Below are positions 1-12,505 of a DNA stretch of 64,000 nt, piece by piece (the stretch's first letter is position 1; every line of letters starts with the position of its first letter). The notes under the pieces were generated by a model. The model was not told where the DNA came from and searched no databases. It saw only the letters and a list, made by a program, of their open reading frames with translations. The DNA is from Nectonema munidae (lineage: Eukaryota > Nematomorpha > Nectonematoida > Nectonematidae): contig JAUIRK010000908.1 in NCBI GenBank assembly GCA_030549495.1, forward strand, positions 731,001-795,000. The letters run 5' to 3'. A program made the translations under genes and the position numbers.

Positions 1-723
1 CTTAATTGAAAAATGGTATATTATACATATAAATATTTTTTTATTTTACCGTGTAATAATTGCAATTCTACCTATTGATTCATCCAATGTTTTTCTTGCA
101 ATAAAATGTATATTGTCATATTATAATAAGTGCTTATCAATATACTTTTTCAATCTTACTTTAAGTAAAGATTTTGTAGCAAAAATAAGTTGCTTTAACA
201 TTTTTAATAATAGTTTTGTTCGAAAGGAAAACATTGTTTGAAATATAAAGACAAGATTACACTTTTTATTTATAGTACACTACGAAATGATCTTTAATTT
301 GGTAAAATGAGAACATTGTCTAAATAAAGCTATTTGACTAATTAAAAATATCTTTTAAATCATAAAACGTTAACTAATTGTAACAAAAAGCAGATAGAAG
401 AATTTTCATGCTTTTAAATTTTTATCAGATAACATGTATTATATAATAGGCTAGTACTCTGATAAATGAAGTTATTTGATTTGTTCCAAACAAAATCACC
501 TGCTTAAAATACTCAAGATAATTGGTCGAGAAGACAAGCCAAATATCCCATACCATTTAAAAGTCTGTTAGGAAAACAGTACATGCTCTAAATAGCTAAT
601 GAATGAGTTATTTAGTTGATCGTAATTTTTTGTATCCAAATCAAGTCTTAATTAGCCAAAAAGCAATACAGGGAAAATTTAAGAATGTGTAAATATGTAA
701 AGAAATTAAAATTGAATATGTAC

Positions 724-840
724 CCACAGCTGGTTTCCAGAAGATTATTATCCACTTGAAGAGACGCCATACCAAAATCTGCAATCCTAATGTTATTCTT
801 TTCATCCAGTATTAAATTTTCTGGCTTTAAATCCCTGTGG
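724..840 (-). CDS. BRSK: BRSK exon 5: catalytic loop, DFG and activation loop
   Basis: The exon completes a Cys codon split with exon 4, then reads [28 protein letters not shown] and LLETSCG. The acceptor (AG = 841-842 on the minus strand) and the donor GTACAT below 724 are both visible. It ends after two bases of the Gly codon of the SCG motif, so the next exon should begin inside the GSPHYACPE motif. That motif is not in bases 1-723. The LKB1-target Thr is present, and so are the catalytic Asp of HRD and the metal-binding Asp of DFG, so nothing here suggests a pseudokinase. Confidence 0.93.
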
Positions 841-1374
841 CTAATATATAAAAGAGAATTGAAAAATATTAAAGCATAATCTATTGAAATAAAGACTTCT
901 ATAAGTATAATTTAGCAACGTTTGTATACTAACCTTACAATGGCTATTTGCCTGAAACCTTGGGTAATATCACAACTTTTCATTCTCTGAACTATAGTTA
1001 TAATCTTCGTAACAAATTTTCCTCGCTAATTCTTCACTACAACAGAGTAAATTCAATCAAACAATCACATATAAGATATCTGATTTTTGGAACAAAAAAA
1101 AAGCACATCCTGTCTATATAATACTTGAACATAGTTGCATTCAAGAAGAAAACAAAAAAGTCATGTGGAAAATGACATGTCGGCGAATGTCCTTTTATAA
1201 ATTGTTATCCAAATTTTATGAATCAAAAATAGCTCTAACTAAATCCCCATTGTACTTTCTATCATTTTTTCATACTTCTATCCTACTCTATCATCTCTTA
1301 CTCCTTTTTACTTCTAATGTCTTAATAATAATTGACTACTATGTTAATATTTTTAAAGTTAATTTCCATTTTAT
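841..1374. other. BRSK intron 4, AT-rich, nothing recognised
   Basis: This stretch between exon 5 and the SINE has no coding-like reading frame, repeat or RNA signal that I can recognise. Bases 1-723, left of exon 5, are likewise featureless AT-rich intron. Confidence 0.5.
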
Positions 1375-1540
1375 GGGGCGTGAGTAAGGTTGGGTAGGTA
1401 CTGGGTTTCGATAATTCAAGGTCTTGGGTTCGATCCCGCATCAAGCTTACTTTCTCATAGTTCGATACAAGCGGCGCAATTGTGCCGTCTCGATGAAAAC
1501 ACTCCACCTTTATTTGTATTATATAATAAGTGATTTTTTT
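1375..1540 (+). mobile_element. tRNA-derived SINE, copy 1
   Basis: A tRNA-like head (about 1375-1445) carries a perfect pol III B box, GGGTTCGATCC (1426-1436). It is followed by a non-tRNA body containing TCATAGTTCGATACAAGC. The same head and body recur at 22100-22203 (minus), 30860-30995 (plus) and 32210-32352 (minus), which shows a dispersed SINE family rather than a functional tRNA gene. The cloverleaf is too degenerate for a tRNA. The exact 3' end is uncertain. Confidence 0.75.
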
Positions 1541-2419
1541 GACAACTATTGTTCCATTCTGATCGTACACATATTTCTTACGATATTCTTCTCATTTTTT
1601 ATAGATCTATGAAATTTCATTTATAAAATGTCTACTTTTTCTTCTTTTATTTTAAAATACTTAAATTGTTCTTTCAATTTGTATTCATAACCCTTTGTAT
1701 TATATCAAAATTTGAGTAAAATATTTTTCCTGAGAATAGCTATAAAGTGAGTTTTCAAAGAAAGCGAAAAGATTTTTTTTACTAAAGAAATTATAAACCA
1801 ACTAAGTAACGAAAATCAACCAATTAAATAATAATAAATTAAAAAAGGCACAACTAAAAAAATATTTTAACCAATGGGAATAACTTTTTTGGAATAGTTG
1901 AAAAATATAAATAAAATATCAACTAACATTGTTTCTTTACTAAAAAGCAATTATTATGATATAGATGACAAAAATGTAGCATTCGGTTTAGAGAAATCAT
2001 TCAATAACTTTGATAATAGTCTGCAGTGGTAAATGTTGATACCGATTTTATCTTGTCATCCAATAAGTCAAATAGGTATATCGCCAATACACCTCTTACG
2101 GTCAAAACGTGAAAAAGGATAATCCTGTATTCCATATATATTTACAAGAAAAGTTTTAATATTTTTTATATATTAATGACAAATTTGCTATTAATATTTG
2201 AAACTATTAATTGAATAACTATACTGAAAGCACATATTCTATAAATATTGTTTTTAAAAATTTTACAATGACAACTTTAATATGAAGTAATAGCAGACGC
2301 CTTTGAACTGATAATTCCTGTTCCCTTGTGAGTTTTTTCAATGAGTATATCGTGATTCTAATGCTATTTTAACACTTATTTATTTTAAAATTTGGGAAAT
2401 AATTATAGCCTAAAAATAC
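1541..2419. other. BRSK intron 4, nothing recognised
   Basis: AT-rich sequence between the SINE and exon 4. No frames, repeats or RNA genes that I can support. Confidence 0.5.
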
Positions 2420-2560
2420 CATATGGAGAAGCTGTGACAGAAGTCGAGAGAGGATATGATTTGGAGGAAAAACTTTCTCGCTTCTTTCACGGATAAGCGT
2501 CCCTTCTTGACGAGGTAGTCAAATAATTCGCCTCCAGGTAAGTGTTCTAGTATTAAGTAT
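2420..2560 (-). CDS. BRSK: BRSK exon 4: hinge and helices D-E
   Basis: Completes the Leu codon split with exon 3 and reads [19 protein letters not shown], then [18 protein letters not shown] and LDFCHSFSI, ending in two bases of Cys. This matches the BRSK hinge and alpha-D/alpha-E segment closely. The acceptor TTTAAG is at 2561-2562 and the donor GTATTT lies directly below 2420. The length of 141 nt keeps phase with exons 3 and 5. Confidence 0.95.
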
Positions 2561-3279
2561 CTTAAAGTAGACATATTTAAACATATAAGTGTCCAGCAAA
2601 TTTCGTTTTATCTTATGATATTAATTTGTTTACGCTCCTTTAAATTAGTGGGTATCGGGTCAATTCATAAAATAACACACGTAACACACAAATTAATTCG
2701 ATGTACTCTTTTTATGTATTGAATGTTTTTATCTTTGATTAAATTTTTAGTTTATAGAATTACTTTCAAAATAATTTTTGGTCCGTATGCAAAAAGGGTG
2801 AAGAACCTTCACATATATATTATATATATATGGTAGCACATTTTTATGAATATTTGTATATTAGAAATTATTTATTGAATAAGTAGCATTTTGTTTGAGA
2901 GCCAAGAGAAAGACAAGAGATGGTTTTTTTTCTGGTTACGTTTTCGAAACGTGACATTCTTATAATCTATCAAGTTTCAGAAGAATGGTAAATCTAGTTA
3001 ATCGAGTTAAATAAATATTGTTGAATGCCATATTCTTATTTTGAATTCAAATTCAAAAAATAGGAAAATGAGAAATAAAATATACGAAAACCTAGAGCGG
3101 TTAGGATGAATTATATGGATTAAATCTCATTTTCAAATAACTTAAAAAAGGTATTTTTCATTTAACTGTGATCCAAAAAGTAATTATGATATAATTGAAG
3201 AAGACGCACAAAAAATTGAATAAGAAAAATTGAATAAGGAAATTTTTTGAATAAGAGAAGAAACGGCTTTGGTTTGTAT
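2561..3279. other. BRSK intron 3, nothing recognised
   Basis: AT-rich intron with a short TA repeat near 2813-2830. The only feature of note is the left target-site copy GTTTGTAT (3272-3279) that abuts the hAT element. Confidence 0.5.
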
Positions 3280-4574
3280 TAGAGCCCTGCGTGGGTTGTA
3301 AAAAGTTGTCCGCCCAGCAATTATTCAATTTGCATCCACCCCGCCCCGCATTATATCAATTTGCACCCGCTCCGCCCCGCCCCGCATTTTTTCAATTTGC
3401 ACCTGCACCCGCCCCGCATTTATCAATTTGCACCTGCACCCGACCCGCATTTTATCGAAATAATACAAAGCTAATTAAATGTTATTTATATCCTTAACAT
3501 ATTTGGAAAAAAAATCTTAGATATATTATATTACTTTTAAATATATTATTAATTTTTTTACAAATAAGTTTTTGTCTGAAAAAAATTTCTTTGACAAGTT
3601 GTGTATTCTGAATAAACAAATTGTCTCATCAACAATAGTAATATCTAAAATTTTGAATATAGAAGCACAAAAGATTAACTCTTGGATTTTTCAAATTTGT
3701 ATTTTTTTAATTTGCATAGTTTGTTTTCTCATGTAAAATAATTTCACAAATTTAAGAAAGCGTTAGAGTTTACCTCTTGAACTAAGTCAATGAATCCTCC
3801 ACAACCGATCGTTTCAAATGGTCTAAGATCTTTAGCTATAAAACGGACGCTTTCGAAATAACGTTAGTATTATTCAAAACAGGCTTGAGAGTCACTCAGT
3901 AAAGTTTGATTAGGATATATTTTGCACTTGTGTCTCCTAAGAATAGAAGTACCTGTTTTTCTTCACAATAAGCGAAAGCTTGAAAGTATACTTTACAAAC
4001 GACAAAATCTAAATCAGTGTTTTTCTCATTTACCACGATACCAAACGTTTTCCAGACCACCGATTTCAATCCATTTACACTTTTTATTTTGTATAAGCCA
4101 GATTTGAAATGAGATGAAACTTGCTGAGATGTTAACGTTGCCATTTAATGTGCGAAAGAAAACAACAAAAAAATGAATTATCGAATAATATTTTTAAATG
4201 GATATAAATCAAAAATATGACATTCTATTATTTGAATTTTTCTCCTTCTCTTATACACGCATGAATGACGCTAATCAAACCTGTTATACCCTTCTATTTC
4301 AATTACAATTTCACTTCATCAAACACCATTTACTCAATGCAAATCTCTTTCTAATATACGTTACACATAGCAATAAAAAATAAGCTATTTCCAAAAAGGC
4401 AATTATGCACTCATAAAACTTGCTTAAAAGTGAATTCGGACCACCCACAGATTGCCCGCACTAATAAAACCCGCACCCGCCCAGCAAAAATGTTGCTGTG
4501 AACAACCCACGTCCGCCCCGTGGGTGCGGGTCCCGCAAAACCCGCGCGGGTTGTCCGCCCCGCGCAGAGCACTA
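3280..4574 (-). mobile_element. hAT-superfamily DNA transposon, internally deleted copy
   Basis: The 1,295-bp element is flanked by a perfect 8-bp target duplication GTTTGTAT (3272-3279 and 4575-4582), the hAT hallmark. Its ends are imperfect inverted repeats: TAGAGCCCTGCGTGGG on the left, and TAGTGCTCTGCGCGGGG read inward from the right. GC-rich subterminal repeats (CCCGC/GCGGG-type, 3310-3460 and 4440-4570) stand out against the AT-rich surroundings and are probably transposase-binding sites. Only about 120 codons of a BED-finger transposase remain inside, in minus orientation, so the copy is non-autonomous. It lies in BRSK intron 3. Confidence 0.9.
3774..4144 (-). pseudogene. hAT transposase N-terminal fragment (BED zinc finger)
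   Basis: The fragment begins MATLTSQQVSSHFKSG and contains VWKTFGIVV with DLDFVVCK, a pattern like the start of hAT transposases with a BED-type zinc finger. The second Cys of the VVCxxC pair is missing (VVCKVY). Downstream, past a frame break, AKDLRPFETIGCGGFIDLV matches the hAT motif that follows the BED finger, and it ends at a plausible donor (GAG|GTAAAC, exon edge 3774). The RNase H-like catalytic domain and the C-terminal dimerisation domain are absent. Non-functional by inference. Confidence 0.75.
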
Positions 4575-4582
4575 GTTTGTAT

Positions 4583-6329
4583 AATAGATGACAGGATTTT
4601 CAGAATTCAATAATTTGCAAATTTGGAAACTGTTAATAATTTCAAGAAAAGACTTGATGAGAATTTTCAAATGTTTTATTTTATTTAACATTCTCGTACT
4701 CCTTTATTATGTTGCATGATATTTATCTTATTGAGTTTACTAAAATATCTTAATGATCCGTGAAATATTCTGCAAATGAAATATAGGATAAAAAGCAAAG
4801 CAAAGAAATGGAAGAATTTGATCTAATCAGTCGTGATTCTGAAACATGAAGAAGAAGAAAGCAGAGATCAGAAAAGAAATGAAGATTCAAATAAGATCAA
4901 TGAAAACGTCGGATGATCAAGAAAGTTTATTCACATCTACTGTTCACTCTTCAAAACTTTAGTTTTAGAGTTCGTTTGAAAATGTGAGGCCTATACGAAC
5001 TTATTCCCATAAAGTTGGAAAAAGAAGGTTTTAAAATCATAAAGACTTTGAACAAAACAAAGTTCGTCTTTAATTTAAAATTCATAGGAAAACGACTAAT
5101 CCAGAAAAAAATTTAATGAAGTAGCATACTAGAATAAAATAAAATGATAGCTATGTCGATGTTATTGATAGAATAGAAGAAAAGTTCACGACATTCATTA
5201 AGAAAATTTTAAGATAGTCATTATTAATTTGAATTTATTGATGGTTTGATGTTTTTAATTGGATACTCACAAACCAAAAAAAGAGTTTTTTTCCTATCTT
5301 ACTTTCTAACTTCAGGGAAAATTAGCGATCCTATTCATTTGAAAAAGGTAATCTTTGAACAGAATCCAAATTTGCTTGCATTTTCGTAGGGTACTCGGTT
5401 GAATTAACTTTTTGTACTTTTACATACGATGAAGTAACTAGTGAACAGGGTACAAGAAGATGCCATAAATCGAAAAGATGGAGAAGAGCAACAACCTGCT
5501 TGGTATGTAAGTGTAATGCAGTGGCGGGCAAAAGAAGGGAAGAACGATCTACTTTGTGCATATCAATGTATATTTCAATCAAGTTTAGTTTGATTTTCTG
5601 AAAGAAGATTTGTACTTTAGTAGATGATATGAGTATTGTGTAATACAAGAAATTCTTTAGAAGACAATTCATTTTCGTTTTTTTGTAGAGTGAATATTCA
5701 GAAAAAGTAACTCATAGAAAATGGAATAAAGTGGCCAAGGCATAAATTTACTTCTAAATACGGGTTTGGCAGGTTCCAATGCATAAAAAAGAATAAAAAA
5801 TAGCTGGGCTTAAAAAGTGTAAAAAAGAGTTTTAAGTTGTAAACAAAAACTTTTGAGGATTTAACTTTTTCATGTTCAGAATAAAAAGTATTTTGAAAAA
5901 AATAGAATTAACAATGCAGGAAGCATGAATTATTTAAACCTAAAAAAAGTAATTTATTAACTAAAAGCTCGATCTTGCCAAATTATTTATTGATTAACAA
6001 GATTTAATATTATTAAATCATAAATTGATTTGCAAGATATTAGTATTTTTTGATTTTTATACTTGCAACTTTTTAAATGGATACTAAATTTTTTTCACGA
6101 GAAATTGATTCGTTAAGAGAACCTAATTAAATAAAATCGATGACTAAAGTGCACACTTAATTAATAAAATTTGACTTCATTGAAGCAAAAATGTGTTTAT
6201 ATAAACGAATAAAATTAATGGAAATACTTTTTATAACTTACACTTTCAAATGGCATTGATTTTTTTTTATAAATTGACATCTAAAATTGATTTAAGTATT
6301 GTTGACGATTAATTGTAAAAAAATATTAC
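4583..6329. other. BRSK intron 3, nothing recognised
   Basis: AT-rich intron. A 113-codon minus frame at 5331-5672 resembles no family I know and has no coding signature, so I treat it as chance. Confidence 0.5.
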
Positions 6330-6415
6330 AGGTATTTTCGATTTTCAAAAACTTCATACAAAGAAAGAATATTGGGGTGTTCGATTAACTTCATGATCGC
6401 AATTTCTCTCTCGAC
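6330..6415 (-). CDS. BRSK: BRSK exon 3: helix C and beta-4
   Basis: Reads VEREIAIMKLIEHPNIL then SLYEVFENRKY and two bases of Leu, which is the BRSK helix-C segment with the salt-bridge Glu. The acceptor (AG = 6416-6417 on the minus strand) and the donor GTAATA below 6330 are both clear. The 86-nt exon starts in phase 0 and ends after two bases, matching exons 2 and 4. Confidence 0.95.
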
Positions 6416-6449
6416 CTAAAATATAAAGCATATAAATCTTTCAGAACGA

Positions 6450-6608
6450 TAAAAATGTTGAAGATGGTGATGATGATGGGGATAATGATGGATGGTGGTG
6501 ATGATGATGATGGTGGTGGTGATGATGATGATATGATGATGATGAGTGGATGATGATGTGATGGTGATGATGTGATGATGATGATGTGATGATGATGTGG
6601 ATGATGAA
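6450..6608. repeat. Imperfect (TGA)n microsatellite
   Basis: About 160 bp dominated by TGA/TGG trinucleotides with frequent interruptions, starting about 35 bp past the 5' edge of BRSK exon 3 in intron 2. It is an older, degenerate relative of the pure arrays elsewhere in the window. Confidence 0.85.
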
Positions 6609-6759
6609 ATTATTAGTTCTGATAAAGACTCATTTTTATTCATCAGCTTTGGTAAAAAAACCTAACCAACCTTAACAAAAAAGAGCAAAATTGAATTAAT
6701 TGCATTGTTTTTTGTCCGAGAAGAATGGAAGATTAGTAAAAAGTAATGTCACATACCCT

Positions 6760-6790
6760 TTAAAGCCGGCGGGACATGTATGTCCTACAA
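6760..6790. repeat. piggyBac-like terminus: TTAA plus GGGACATGTATGTCC palindrome
   Basis: A TTAA (6760-6763) is followed by GCCGGCGGGACATGTATGTCC. The imperfect palindrome GGGACAT-ATGTCC (6771-6785) also appears at 8659-8674 and 10612-10628, which flank the piggyBac coding region. It may be one end of a second or truncated piggyBac copy. Inference only. Confidence 0.35.
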
Positions 6791-6820
6791 GTTTTTTCTG
6801 AAATTAATTTCATTTATATT

Positions 6821-6943
<123 letters not shown>

Positions 6944-8480
6944 TTTGCCTTCTAGGCCTGGTTGTTGTTCCCAAAGAGTCGGGGTCAACCAGTTTCCTGC
7001 AACAACTACGCCATTTCATTCTTTCTTTAGCATCACTTCGCACAAGCTTTCTTTTTTTCCATATTTGGTGAATCACTTCATTCCATGCTTTCTTTGGTCT
7101 TCCTCTCTTCATCTTTCCATCAATCGATTCATCTTTTATCTTCTTTACAACGTTCCCTTCAGACATCCTTTCGACATCACCAAACCAACGTAATCTATTC
7201 TCTTCTAAATGCACTTCTATATCCTCAATTCCAATTTTCTTTCTCAACACATCGTTGGCAATCCTATCTTTCAGCGTCTTTCCGCCCATCATCCTAATCA
7301 TTCTCATCTCAGTTGTGTGTAGCCTTCACATGCCAGCCTTCTTCATCACCCAGCATTCAGAACCGTAACAAATCGTACTTCTAACGCAAACTTTATACAG
7401 TCTTGCTTTTAGTTCGTCAGATAAAAAATTTCCACACAGTAAGCCGGATAATTCCTTGAACTTTTTCCAACCTAGGCGTATTCGCGCTTTTACGCTACTA
7501 GAAACATCACTGTTGCAATTGATCATATCGCCCAAATAACATAAATCATCAACAACATCGAACGTATCATCTCATAATTTGACTTTTTCAACAAGAGTAG
7601 TTACGCTGTCTCCATTTTTGCACTTTCTACAAACAAAGCCACTCACTGCAGAAAGAGAGCCCTTTATAGAAGGAACATCTTTTGTGAACCCACGTATTAC
7701 AAGTCGTACATAAAATGGCATTTCTCATTACACTCAGTCCACATAATGAACAGGGGTCAACACTACTCACTTCCCTGACACATTTAGTTTTATTACTCAC
7801 GATCATAACTTTGGTCTTTGCTACATTTTTTTTAATCCTTTGCTTTCAAGTGCTCTTTTCTATTCGGTATACTTAACATTCAACTCATCCAAACTATCAC
7901 CTACAACTACCAAATCATCAGCATACAAAAATTCACAATTATTTTAGGAATTTCCGAGTTCAGAGCGTCTATCACTATGATAAACAACAAAGGACTTATT
8001 ACAGACCCTTGATGAACACCAACATTTATTTTAAACCACTCTGAAAGCCCACCTTCGATACGCATTGCTGTTCTTGAATCTCGATACATTTCCATTACTG
8101 CGTTCACTTCACACTCAGGTATACCCTTTTTTTTAATGCCCAACGTATAACATTCCTAGGAACTGATTCAAAAGCCTTCTCAAGTTCGACAAACGCTATA
8201 TACAATTCTTTTCCAACTCTCAAATACTTCTCAATCAGTTGCCTCATTATGAAAATTGTGTTTATAGTGTCTTTTCCTGGTGTAAACCCCATTTGCAGAT
8301 CATCAATAGCAACTTTCGCTCTGATCCTACCTTCAAACACTCTTTCCAAAACCTTCATACCGTGCTCCAGCATTTTCAGACTTCTGCAATTCTTACACTC
8401 TTTTGCATCGCCTTTCCCCTTGTACAACGGAACTAAAACCCTAACATTCCTGATTAAAAATACGTTTTTAGAAAACAAGT
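6944..8480 (-). mobile_element. LINE (non-LTR retrotransposon) fragment, RT and C-terminal part
   Basis: Read on the minus strand, broken frames give PLYKGKGD, MGFTPGKDT, FVELEKAFESVPR (RT block A), VHQGSVISPLLF (block B), an ADD-like motif, LCG and CTTCNTWVHKRC (a post-RT zinc-binding stretch), LGDMINC, LRWFGDVERM and KRGRPKKAWNEV. This order is typical of a LINE ORF2 from fingers to C-terminus. Endonuclease and ORF1 are absent (5'-truncated) and several frame breaks make it dead. The 3' end runs straight into (GAT)n. I cannot name the clade with confidence. Confidence 0.85.
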
Positions 8481-8511
8481 TTTCCTATTATTTTTTTTGG
8501 TTTAGGCTGTT

Positions 8512-8549
8512 TTTCTGTCTAGATTCTTTTTGTAGAATCTAGACAGAAA
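8512..8549. repeat. Perfect 16-bp inverted repeat (hairpin)
   Basis: TTTCTGTCTAGATTCT (8512-8527) and its exact reverse complement (8534-8549) flank a 6-nt loop. It lies between the LINE 5' truncation point and the piggyBac left end. It could be a terminal structure of an unseen element; its function is unknown. Confidence 0.8.
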
Positions 8550-8651
8550 TGACAAAATTAAGAATGTATTATAAAAAAATAAATATTTAAGTGTATATAA
8601 TTAAATTATAACGACAGCTGTTTTTGTTTAAATAAAAGAAATAATATATAA

Positions 8652-10641
8652 TTTACAAGGGGACATATTTGTCCTTATAGGGAGAAATTGAAAATTTTTC
8701 AATAAAAACAATAAAGTAAAGATATTACAATAAAATATAAATATTTGTATTTATAATCAATAAAATGGTTTTTAGTTTAAAATATAATAATTTTTTTCAT
8801 ACGCAATAAAACATAAATTTAAAATGACTTCACCTAATTTACGCACAAGAATTTTTAATTATAAAAAAAATTGTATCGAACAAATTGTGTTAGCTGATAA
8901 CAGTGATGCATCAGGTGATGATTATGATTTGGATGAGGAAGATATCAATTTTTTAGAAGAGGAGAATGGACTGGTGTGGTTATTATTAAAGATGAGCTTA
9001 AAAGTAAACAATCCAAACAATCAAAGAATAAATATGATTCCAAGTTGGGAAAGACAGAAAGTTTGACTAAAAAAGGTGAAATGGAAAGTATTGAATTTTC
9101 TTATGGAAGAATAAATCTTACAACAAATTTGAGTCCTTTTGAATTGTTTTGCGAAGTATCTGCCTTGAAAAACTTGAAATTTTAGTGGTACAAAATAACC
9201 TTTATGCAGAACAGAATGGTGTGAATTTCAAAGTGAGTGATGAAGAAATGAAGCTTTTTTGGAATGAATATTATCATGGGGTATCATGTGTTACCTGATT
9301 TACACGATTATTGGTCGGGTGAACCTGATTTAAATGTTCCTTTTGTATCAAATGTTATGCCAAGAGAACATTTCAAAGCCATTAGATCGAATTTTCATTT
9401 CAATGACAACTCAAAAATTGAGCAAACTGATGACAAAAATCAGGATAAAGGTTTCAAAGTGAGACCCATCATTTAACTTTTAAACAAATCTTTAAGGCGC
9501 GAGAACTAACTTTGAATCAGTCAATAGACGAACATATGATATCATTCATGAGTAGAAACTCTAGGAAACAGTATATCAAAAACAAACCAATAAAATGGGT
9601 TTCAAAGTTTTTTGTAGATGTTCAAGATTAACTTATAACTAAGTTCAACGATATCTTTATGAATTCGATATTTATACCGGCAAAAAAGAAGAGTATGAAG
9701 AAGAATTGGACCGAATTGGGTATTGAAATTGAGAGAAAAGCTTCAAGGTTTATCCTGTTATGTTTTTTTCGACAATTATTTCTTATCAGTAAACCTGATG
9801 AATATTTTATATAACCATAAAATATTTTCAATTGAAACAATTAACAAATCAAGAAGAGGTTTATCAAATTTCATACCAGATAAAAAAAAATTAAGAGGGG
9901 AGATTCTGAGTGTTTTTATTCAGCCAAATCAAATATATGTGTTACAAAATGGTAAGATAATAAATCAGTAATTTTGATTTCAAATTTTTTCAATAACAAG
10001 GACGTTACTGTTTCAATAAGAAGAAAAAGAGGGTTTACTGATAAAATCGAAATACGCTGTCCTGTCATGGTCAAGAAATATAATCAAAGCATGAATGATG
10101 TAGTTATACTTGATGAGAAAATAAGTGATAGAAGATATTGTAAAATTTTCTTTGACTTGTTTACAATTTGCCTGGTGAATTCTCATATCATTTTCACTAA
10201 GAATTCTGATAAAATTTATGATTTGAAACAGTTTATAAGAATTATTGCGAGAGAGCTAATCAACAATTTTAGTTCAAGGAATAAAGCTGCACCAAACTTC
10301 ATCTTGTCCAAAAGAGGTATAGTCATCCTAAGGCCATCAGAAAGTGAGCATGTGATGTTGAAATGCATCAAACGCCAAAGATCTTTGCTTTGTTCTATAA
10401 GAAATATCGAAAATCGAACCAACAACTCTTTTTCAAAATGCAAAGTTTTTTTGTGTTACACGGCAAATAGAAATTGCTTTCTTCTTTATCATAAATTGAG
10501 TTTCAAATTTGAATAAATCATTTTTTTGCTTTTAAAATTAACGTTATCATGGTATAACTGAAATCTTTCTTCTAAGACTCTTCTCAAACATTTTTGTCAC
10601 TTACTGCCCATGGGGACACATATGTCCCATTTCAGTGTAAA
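8652..10641 (+). mobile_element. piggyBac-superfamily DNA transposon, decayed
   Basis: The element contains a piggyBac-type transposase reading frame between two inverted copies of a terminal motif: TTTACA-x2-GGGGACATATTTGTCC on the left (about 8652-8674), and TTTACACTGAAATGGGACA continuing to ATGTGTCCCC when read inward from the right (about 10641-10612). The outer four bases are TTTA rather than a perfect TTAA on both sides, so the exact ends are uncertain. It sits in BRSK intron 2. Confidence 0.75.
8824..10516 (+). pseudogene. piggyBac transposase (DDE_Tnp_1_7), frame-broken
   Basis: It starts MTSPNLRTRIFNYKK with an acidic N-terminus, as in piggyBac-like proteins. Further pieces show YHVLPDLHDYWSGEPDL, VMPREHFKAIRSNFHFNDN, the first catalytic-Asp block (SIDEHMISF), the second (CYVFFDNYF) and a late block CPVMVKKYNQSMNDVV. 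The last block normally reads YN-x2-MGGVD, so the third catalytic Asp region is degenerate. The pieces lie in different frames with several breaks, so it is not functional. Family call firm from the motif order. Confidence 0.85.
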
Positions 10642-11186
10642 GAAATGGAGGATAGGTTTGTGTTTATTTTATCTAATTTATATCTTTAATGTAAACAAAA
10701 CTTTTATTAAAATAAAAAGTTACAATTCTAAAAATTGTTTTAATAAAAAGTTTCATCTGATTGCTTTGAACATTGACATTCTTTTTTGATTGGTTGAAAT
10801 AAATGTCGTTGATTTTTCAAAAAGTCCAAGTAAAATGAAAACAATATAAAATTTTATCACTAAGGCTTAAAAATTTTCGATTTAAATAAAAATATTATTC
10901 ACTAAGATTTATTTTGCAATGTTAAGCAACTTTCAAAGTGTAGGTCTGAGTAGAGATAACTTTATGTTATTTACTCTAAATGTCTACTTGGTAGGCATTT
11001 TTTAAAAGCGATAGATAATTCTGAGAAAGGGCTTGGTAAATTATATATATTTGACTAGATAGAAAATAGATGCGATCGGCTTCAACCTAGGAAGAATAAA
11101 AATGGTTAAAACGATTACAAAAAAGAAATGTGAATAAGAATATTAATAAATTTTTAGGGTATTTTGAAATTGAGAAATTTATTTAC
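10642..11186. other. BRSK intron 2, nothing recognised
   Basis: AT-rich sequence between the piggyBac right end and exon 2. No supported feature. Confidence 0.5.
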
Positions 11187-11281
11187 TTTTTCCAAAACGC
11201 TTTTTGACAGGCTTTCCTTGTTGATGATTTTTATGGCAACTTTTTTCCCTGTGATACAATGAATGCCCAATTTGACAATTC
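11187..11281 (-). CDS. BRSK: BRSK exon 2: beta-2/beta-3 with VAIK lysine
   Basis: Completes the Gly codon begun in exon 1 and reads [18 protein letters not shown] then [17 protein letters not shown] carries the ATP-binding Lys (Lys53). The acceptor TTTCTAG (AG = 11282-11283) and the donor GTAAAT below 11187 are both clear. 95 nt, phase 1 in and phase 0 out. Confidence 0.95.
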
Positions 11282-11306
11282 CTAGAAAAACAGTTACTTT
11301 GTAATA

Positions 11307-12505
<1,199 letters not shown>

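Noticed and set aside
1375-1445. Possible tRNA gene
   Set aside because: The B box is good, but the cloverleaf is degenerate and the same head plus body recurs four times as a SINE.
3291-3497. Pro-rich 68-codon frame
   Set aside because: Translation of hAT subterminal repeats; no gene.
3310-4570. GC-rich patches as CpG island promoters
   Set aside because: They are the subterminal repeats of the hAT element, bounded by its 8-bp target duplication.
5331-5672. 113-codon minus frame as a small gene
   Set aside because: No recognisable motif and AT-biased composition; it lies within a BRSK intron between good exons.
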